Source of the DNA: Proteiniborus sp. DW1
Lineage (GTDB): Bacteria; Bacillota; Clostridia; Tissierellales; Proteiniboraceae
DNA: 64,000 nt
NCBI RefSeq assembly: GCF_900095305.1
Contig: NZ_FMDO01000014.1
Span: 1 to 64,000, forward strand
Direction: 5' to 3'
Made by a program: the position numbers and the translations under genes. This document shows, one piece after another, positions 60,037 through 64,000 of the stretch (position 1 is its first letter; each line of letters begins with the position of its first letter). The notes below the pieces were generated by a model. It had not been told where the DNA came from. It ran no database searches and worked only from the letters and a program-made list of their open reading frames with translations.

Positions 60037-62073
60037 ATGAAAAATGTGTTAACTACATGTGGATATTGTGGTTGTGGTTGTAATTATTATGTAAATGTAG
60101 ATAATGGTGAAATAGTTGGCATAACTCCTAAGCCCGATCATCCAGTAAGCCAAGGAAAACTCTGTGTTAAAGGCTGGCATGGGTATAGCTTTGTTCATCA
60201 TAGCGATAGATTAAAGCACCCTTTAATTAAGCAGCAGGACGGAACTTTTAAAGAAACTACATGGGAAGAAGCATTTAAATATATTGCAGAGTCTTTTAAG
60301 AATACAATTAATAATTATGGTCCTGACTCAATAGGTATATTATCATCAGCTAGATGTACAAATGAAGAAAATTATTTAGCTACAAAACTTGCAAGAAGTG
60401 TTATTAAAACTAATAATATAGACCATTGTGCCCGCCTCTGACATAGCCCTACTGTAGCTAGTTTAGCTGCACAATTTGGAAGCGGAGCCATGACAAACTC
60501 AATTGAAGAGATTTCAAATGCTGACGTAATATTTGTAATAGGTTCAAACACTACAGAACAACACCCTGTAATAGGCATGAGAATAATAGAGGCTGTAAGG
60601 AAGAACGGAGCAAAATTGATTGTAGTAGATCCAAGGAGAATACCTTTAGTAGAGTTCTCGTCCATATTTGCAGAAATTAAACCTGGTACAAACCTTGCCT
60701 TTATTAACAGTATTATAAATGTAATCATTGCTGAAGGCTTAGAAAACAGGAAATTTATTGAAGAGAGAACGGAAGGATACGAGGAATTAAAGGCATCAGT
60801 TTCTGAATATACCCCAGAGTGGGCTGCGGAAATCACAGGAGTTGATGCTGATACCATTAGGGAGATTGCGAGAACATATGCATCAGGCAAAAATGCAACA
60901 ATTTTATATACTATGGGAATCACACAGCATATTACAGGGAGCATGAATGTTTCTGCCCTTGCTAATCTAACTATGCTAGTGGGACAGATAGGCAAGCCAT
61001 CATCAGGTTTAAATCCACTAAGAGGACAAAACAATGTGCAGGGAGCCTGTGATATGGGCGCTTTAGCAGATTCATTGCCTGGATATCAAAAGGCAAGTGA
61101 TGAAAATGCTATAAAGAGATTTGAAGAATTTTGGGGAAGTGATTTTGCTAGAGAGAAAGGCATGACAGCTACTCAGATTTTTGATGCTGCAATAAAAGAT
61201 AAGGTAAAGGCAGTATATATAATAGGTGAAAATCCAATATTATCTGATTCAGATACTAATCATGTGAAGAAAGCTCTTGAGAGTTTAGACTTCCTAGTAG
61301 TTCAAGATATATTCATGACTGAAACTGCAAAGTTGGCTAATGTAGTATTACCTGCTTCAAGCTTTTTGGAAAAGGATGGTACTTTTACAAATACAGAAAG
61401 AAGAGTACAGAGAGTAAGAAAGGTTATAGAGTCAGTAGGAGGTAGTAAACCTGATTGGGAAATACTCGCTGGAATTATTAAAGCTATGGGATTTGAGGCT
61501 GAATACAACTCTCCTTCAGATATTATGGAAGAGATAAGAAAGGTAGTTCCTATTTATGGAGGGATAACATATGAGAGAATAGATAGTGAAGGTATTCAAT
61601 GGCCATGTACAGATAGAAATCATCCTGGAACAAAGTATCTTCATAGACAAAACTTCTCTAGAGGAAAAGGTAAATTCGTTGCAAATGAATACAGAGATTC
61701 CGGAGAAATAGTATGTGATGAATATCCTTTTATAATGACTACAGGTAGAACTCAACATCATTATCATACAGGAACTATGACTAGAAGATCTTGGGCTTTA
61801 CATAGAGAACAACCAAGAGGGTTTATTGAAATAAATCCTGCTGATGCAAAAAAGCTTGGGATAAGAGACAATGCAAAAGTAAAAGTTACTTCAAGAAGAG
61901 GTTCAATATTTGCAGATGCTATGATTACAGATAAAATTAATCCAGGAGTAGTATTCATGCCCATACATTTTGGGGAATCTCCTGTAAACAAGTTAACTAA
62001 TAGAAACTTAGATCCAGTTGCACAAATACCTGAATTTAAGGTTTGTTCAGTTAGAATAGAGGTGGCAAAATAG
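60037..62073 (+). CDS. fdhF: Formate dehydrogenase catalytic subunit, selenocysteine-containing
   Basis: The gene is one 678-residue frame read through TGA at 60439-60441 (codon 135), which is selenocysteine. The context CARL-Sec-HSPTVA is that of FdhF-type enzymes. The N-terminus has a [4Fe-4S] motif (Cys8, Cys11, Cys15 and the Cys in GKLCVKG). Molybdopterin-binding motifs follow (VIGSNTTEQHP, GQNNVQGACDMG, TTGRTQHHYHTGTMT). It lacks the N-terminal ferredoxin domains of longer FdhA proteins, as in E. coli FdhF. It should oxidise formate or reduce CO2 with the iron-sulfur/flavin protein encoded next. ATG 60037 follows AAGGAGG. Confidence 0.93.
60439..60475 (+). promoter_or_regulatory. UGA selenocysteine codon with candidate bacterial SECIS
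   Basis: After the TGA, GTAGCT and AGCTGC pair around the loop AGTTT, with the loop 19-23 nt downstream of TGA. A bacterial SECIS element is expected at this distance with a GU in its apical loop. Confidence 0.65.
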
Positions 62074-62074
62074 A

Positions 62075-64000
62075 ATGTATCTATTAAAAAAAGAAAATTT
62101 AGTAGAAGCTTTAAATTGCTGGAAGGAAACTTTTGATGTATATGCTCCTATGAAGCATAGTGGAGTAGTAGACCTTCTTCCATTTATAGATAGTGAAGAC
62201 TTCACAGAAGAATATGTTAACTTTGCACTTCCTATAAAAAAATATCTTTTTGGGCAAAAAGAAGAACTTTTTAAATGGGAAAAGAAAAATGACAGAATAG
62301 AATTATCTCATATAGATGGTGAAAGCTTTAAAGAAAGAGTATATTTTGGAGTAAGACCATGCGACACTTATAGCATAACCTATTTGGATCAGTTCTTTTA
62401 TGAAAGATATAAAGATAATATCTATGCTGTAAAAAGAGAAAAAGCATATTTTGTAGCTATTAATTGTACAAGCCCTGGTAGCAACTGTTTCTGTAATTCA
62501 ACTGGTACAGGACCATTTGCTACAAAAGGATATGATATACTTTTCACTCCTATAGACGATGGATATTTAGTTGAAATAGGTACAAGTAGGGGAGAAGAGT
62601 TAATAGCCATAGCTGCTCATCTATTTATGCCTATAAGTGAAGATATGTCTAATAAAAAGAAAGCAGTATATGAGTTGGCACTAAGTAGATTTACAAAGAA
62701 ACTAAGAGTTTCTGATGTAAAACAAATGTTAGAAGAGAGCTTTGACGATGAAATATGGATAGAGTTATCTAAGACTTGTATGGGATGTACTGGCTGTACT
62801 AATGTTTGTCCAACTTGTACATGCTTCAATGTAGTTGATGAGGATAATGGAGACGGAACAGGCTCTAGAGTTAGGTACTGGGATTCTTGTCAGGCAGACT
62901 CATTTACAAGAAATGCAGGAGGACATAATCCAAGGGATGAAGTCTCAAGAGTCAGATATAGAATTTATGATAAGATGAAATACATTGATGAAAGATATGG
63001 ATTTAAGGGCTGTGTAGGATGCGGAAGATGTATAGATGCATGTCCGGTATATATTGACATAGTTGAAATAGTTGAAAAATTAGGAAAGAAATATAGTGAT
63101 AAGGTCATTCAGGAACTTGAGAAAAAAGCAAAAGAAAATACTAAGGTAGTGCCAGAACAACATGAATGTAGTGATGATTGCTCATATGTATATACACCTA
63201 AGGTAGCTATTATTAAGGATATTATCCAAGAAACCAGCGATATCAAGAGATTTGTTGTTCAATATGAGGACAAGTCATTACATGAGAGCTTAAAATATAC
63301 AGGCCAGTTTTTTAAGATAACTGTATTTGGAGTAGGAGAAATAGCTATATCTATTCCTTCAGGTGACTTCAAAAAGGATTATCTAGAGTTTTATATTAAG
63401 AAAGCAGGTAAGGTAACAACTGTTCTTCATAATATGAAGATTGGAGATAAAATAGGACTAAGAGGACCATTTGGGAAAGGCTTCCCTGTAGATGAGCTTA
63501 AAGGAAGAGATATTCTAATTATAGGTAGTGGAGTTGGACTGGCACCTGTACGTACTGCTATTGAGAGAGTAACTGAAAATAGGCGAGACTATGGAAAAGT
63601 AGTTATCATAGCTAGTTCAAGATCCTACGAAAACCTAATATATAGGAATGACTTGATAGAGTGGAGCAAGTTAGATGGAATTAAGGTGCTTTATGCCTTA
63701 GCTAAACCAACTAATGAAGTTGATGCTTATGTCGGATATATGAATGATTTAATTAAAGATTTAGATTTCGATTGGGACAATTCAACTGCAATAATATGTG
63801 CTTCACCTAATAGGATTAAATCTGTATCTAGTGACCTATTAGAACTAGGTTTAGATGGTAAGAACATCTTAACATCACTAGAGACTCACATGAGATGTGG
63901 GATAGGTAAATGTGGACACTGTAAGGTAGGAAGTAAATATATGTGTGTAGATGGACCAGTATTTAACTACGAAGAAATGCTAACACTACCACCGGAATTT
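62075..64000 (+). CDS. Fused iron-sulfur and flavin/NAD(P) reductase subunit (partial)
   Basis: ATG 62075 opens a frame with no stop to the window edge (642 codons). Residues 1-340 match the sulfhydrogenase beta/AsrA-type protein: GVRPCDTYSI near 93, then two [4Fe-4S] motifs (CMGCTGCTNVCP near 233 and CVGCGRCIDACP near 312). From about 373 an AsrB/dihydroorotate dehydrogenase electron-transfer-like reductase begins (FAD-binding YTGQFFKITVFG, then GLRGPFGKGFP and nucleotide-binding IIGSGVGLAPVRTAIE). It ends with the [2Fe-2S] motif MRCGIGKCGHCKVG. Two subunits that are normally separate are joined. It should pass electrons between FdhF and NAD(P)H or ferredoxin. The gene starts 1 nt after fdhF. 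Confidence 0.85.
   Translation, partial: MYLLKKENLVEALNCWKETFDVYAPMKHSGVVDLLPFIDSEDFTEEYVNFALPIKKYLFGQKEELFKWEKKNDRIELSHIDGESFKERVYFGVRPCDTYSITYLDQFFYERYKDNIYAVKREKAYFVAINCTSPGSNCFCNSTGTGPFATKGYDILFTPIDDGYLVEIGTSRGEELIAIAAHLFMPISEDMSNKKKAVYELALSRFTKKLRVSDVKQMLEESFDDEIWIELSKTCMGCTGCTNVCPTCTCFNVVDEDNGDGTGSRVRYWDSCQADSFTRNAGGHNPRDEVSRVRYRIYDKMKYIDERYGFKGCVGCGRCIDACPVYIDIVEIVEKLGKKYSDKVIQELEKKAKENTKVVPEQHECSDDCSYVYTPKVAIIKDIIQETSDIKRFVVQYEDKSLHESLKYTGQFFKITVFGVGEIAISIPSGDFKKDYLEFYIKKAGKVTTVLHNMKIGDKIGLRGPFGKGFPVDELKGRDILIIGSGVGLAPVRTAIERVTENRRDYGKVVIIASSRSYENLIYRNDLIEWSKLDGIKVLYALAKPTNEVDAYVGYMNDLIKDLDFDWDNSTAIICASPNRIKSVSSDLLELGLDGKNILTSLETHMRCGIGKCGHCKVGSKYMCVDGPVFNYEEMLTLPPEF

Noticed and set aside
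60037-60441. Reading fdhF as a truncated gene or two genes because of the internal TGA.
   Set aside because: The frame continues across TGA with the conserved FdhF context and a hairpin at the right distance, so selenocysteine is the better reading.
60372-61034. A 220-codon minus-strand frame inside fdhF.
   Set aside because: The plus strand encodes a complete molybdopterin enzyme; the reverse frame is a shadow.
1-64000. CRISPR arrays, rRNA and tRNA genes.
   Set aside because: I saw no regularly spaced repeats of 25-40 nt and no rRNA or tRNA sequence by eye; a tRNA scan would be needed to exclude tRNAs fully.

Overview
The window is AT-rich and reads as chromosome of an anaerobic, low-GC Gram-positive bacterium of the class Clostridia. 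The evidence is TTG and GTG starts behind strong Shine-Dalgarno sites, rho-independent terminators after most operons, [FeFe] hydrogenases, anaerobic ribonucleotide reductase, a selenocysteine formate dehydrogenase, an Agr-type peptide signalling locus and O. iheyensis-type group IIC introns. The genus cannot be fixed from sequence alone; a relative of Alkaliphilus or Tissierella is only a guess.

Layout. 1-1774: a group IIC intron directly behind a terminator hairpin, with its reverse-transcriptase gene broken by a second, internally deleted group II intron (a nested 'twintron'). 1.75-6.0 kb: a soluble chemotaxis-type signalling protein fused to an NAD-binding domain, membrane proteins, a PTS IIA protein and an arginine-rich small protein; a 29-nt intron scar follows. 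6.4-11.0 kb: a four-gene [FeFe]-hydrogenase operon (2Fe-2S protein, PAS-bearing sensory hydrogenase, SpoIIE-type phosphatase, catalytic hydrogenase) behind a candidate Rex site. 11.2-13.5 kb: a MarR regulator and ABC exporter behind a clear promoter/operator. 13.6-21.7 kb: an amino-sugar operon (MurK-like kinase, RpiR regulator, MurQ, Lac-family PTS IIB/IIC/IIA, GH4 enzyme, ChbG, AnmK) for cell-wall or chitin-type disaccharides. 21.7-24.5 kb: an ABC-2 exporter on the minus strand. 24.9-27.9 kb: PAP2 phosphatase and a Zn/Cd/Pb P-type ATPase with an ArsR-type operator.

28.5-39.1 kb is the most interesting part. An agrB-agrD-agrA-agrC locus lies downstream of a promoter carrying two CGTTTATGC-type half-sites spaced 21 bp, the usual LytTR-regulator geometry. 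The same arrangement recurs about 7.3 kb upstream, in front of a small secreted protein, a propeller lipoprotein and an ABC transporter whose last permease is fused to an extracellular propeller. This suggests one quorum-controlled peptide or bacteriocin-like system. A minimal ORF-less group IIC intron sits exactly between a terminator and that upstream regulatory box.

39-59 kb is mixed housekeeping and accessory content: metallophosphoesterase, MATE pump, GH29 fucosidase, M28 lipoprotein peptidase, hemerythrin, NrdD/NrdG, acetyltransferases, a decayed CPBP protease gene, YhhN, phosphatase, TPR protein, a zinc-ribbon gene whose ribosome site is buried in a hairpin, a nitrate/sulfonate/taurine-type ABC importer lacking a binding protein, and several small genes. 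60-64 kb: a selenocysteine-containing formate dehydrogenase followed by a single protein fusing iron-sulfur and flavin/NAD(P) reductase modules, cut by the window edge.
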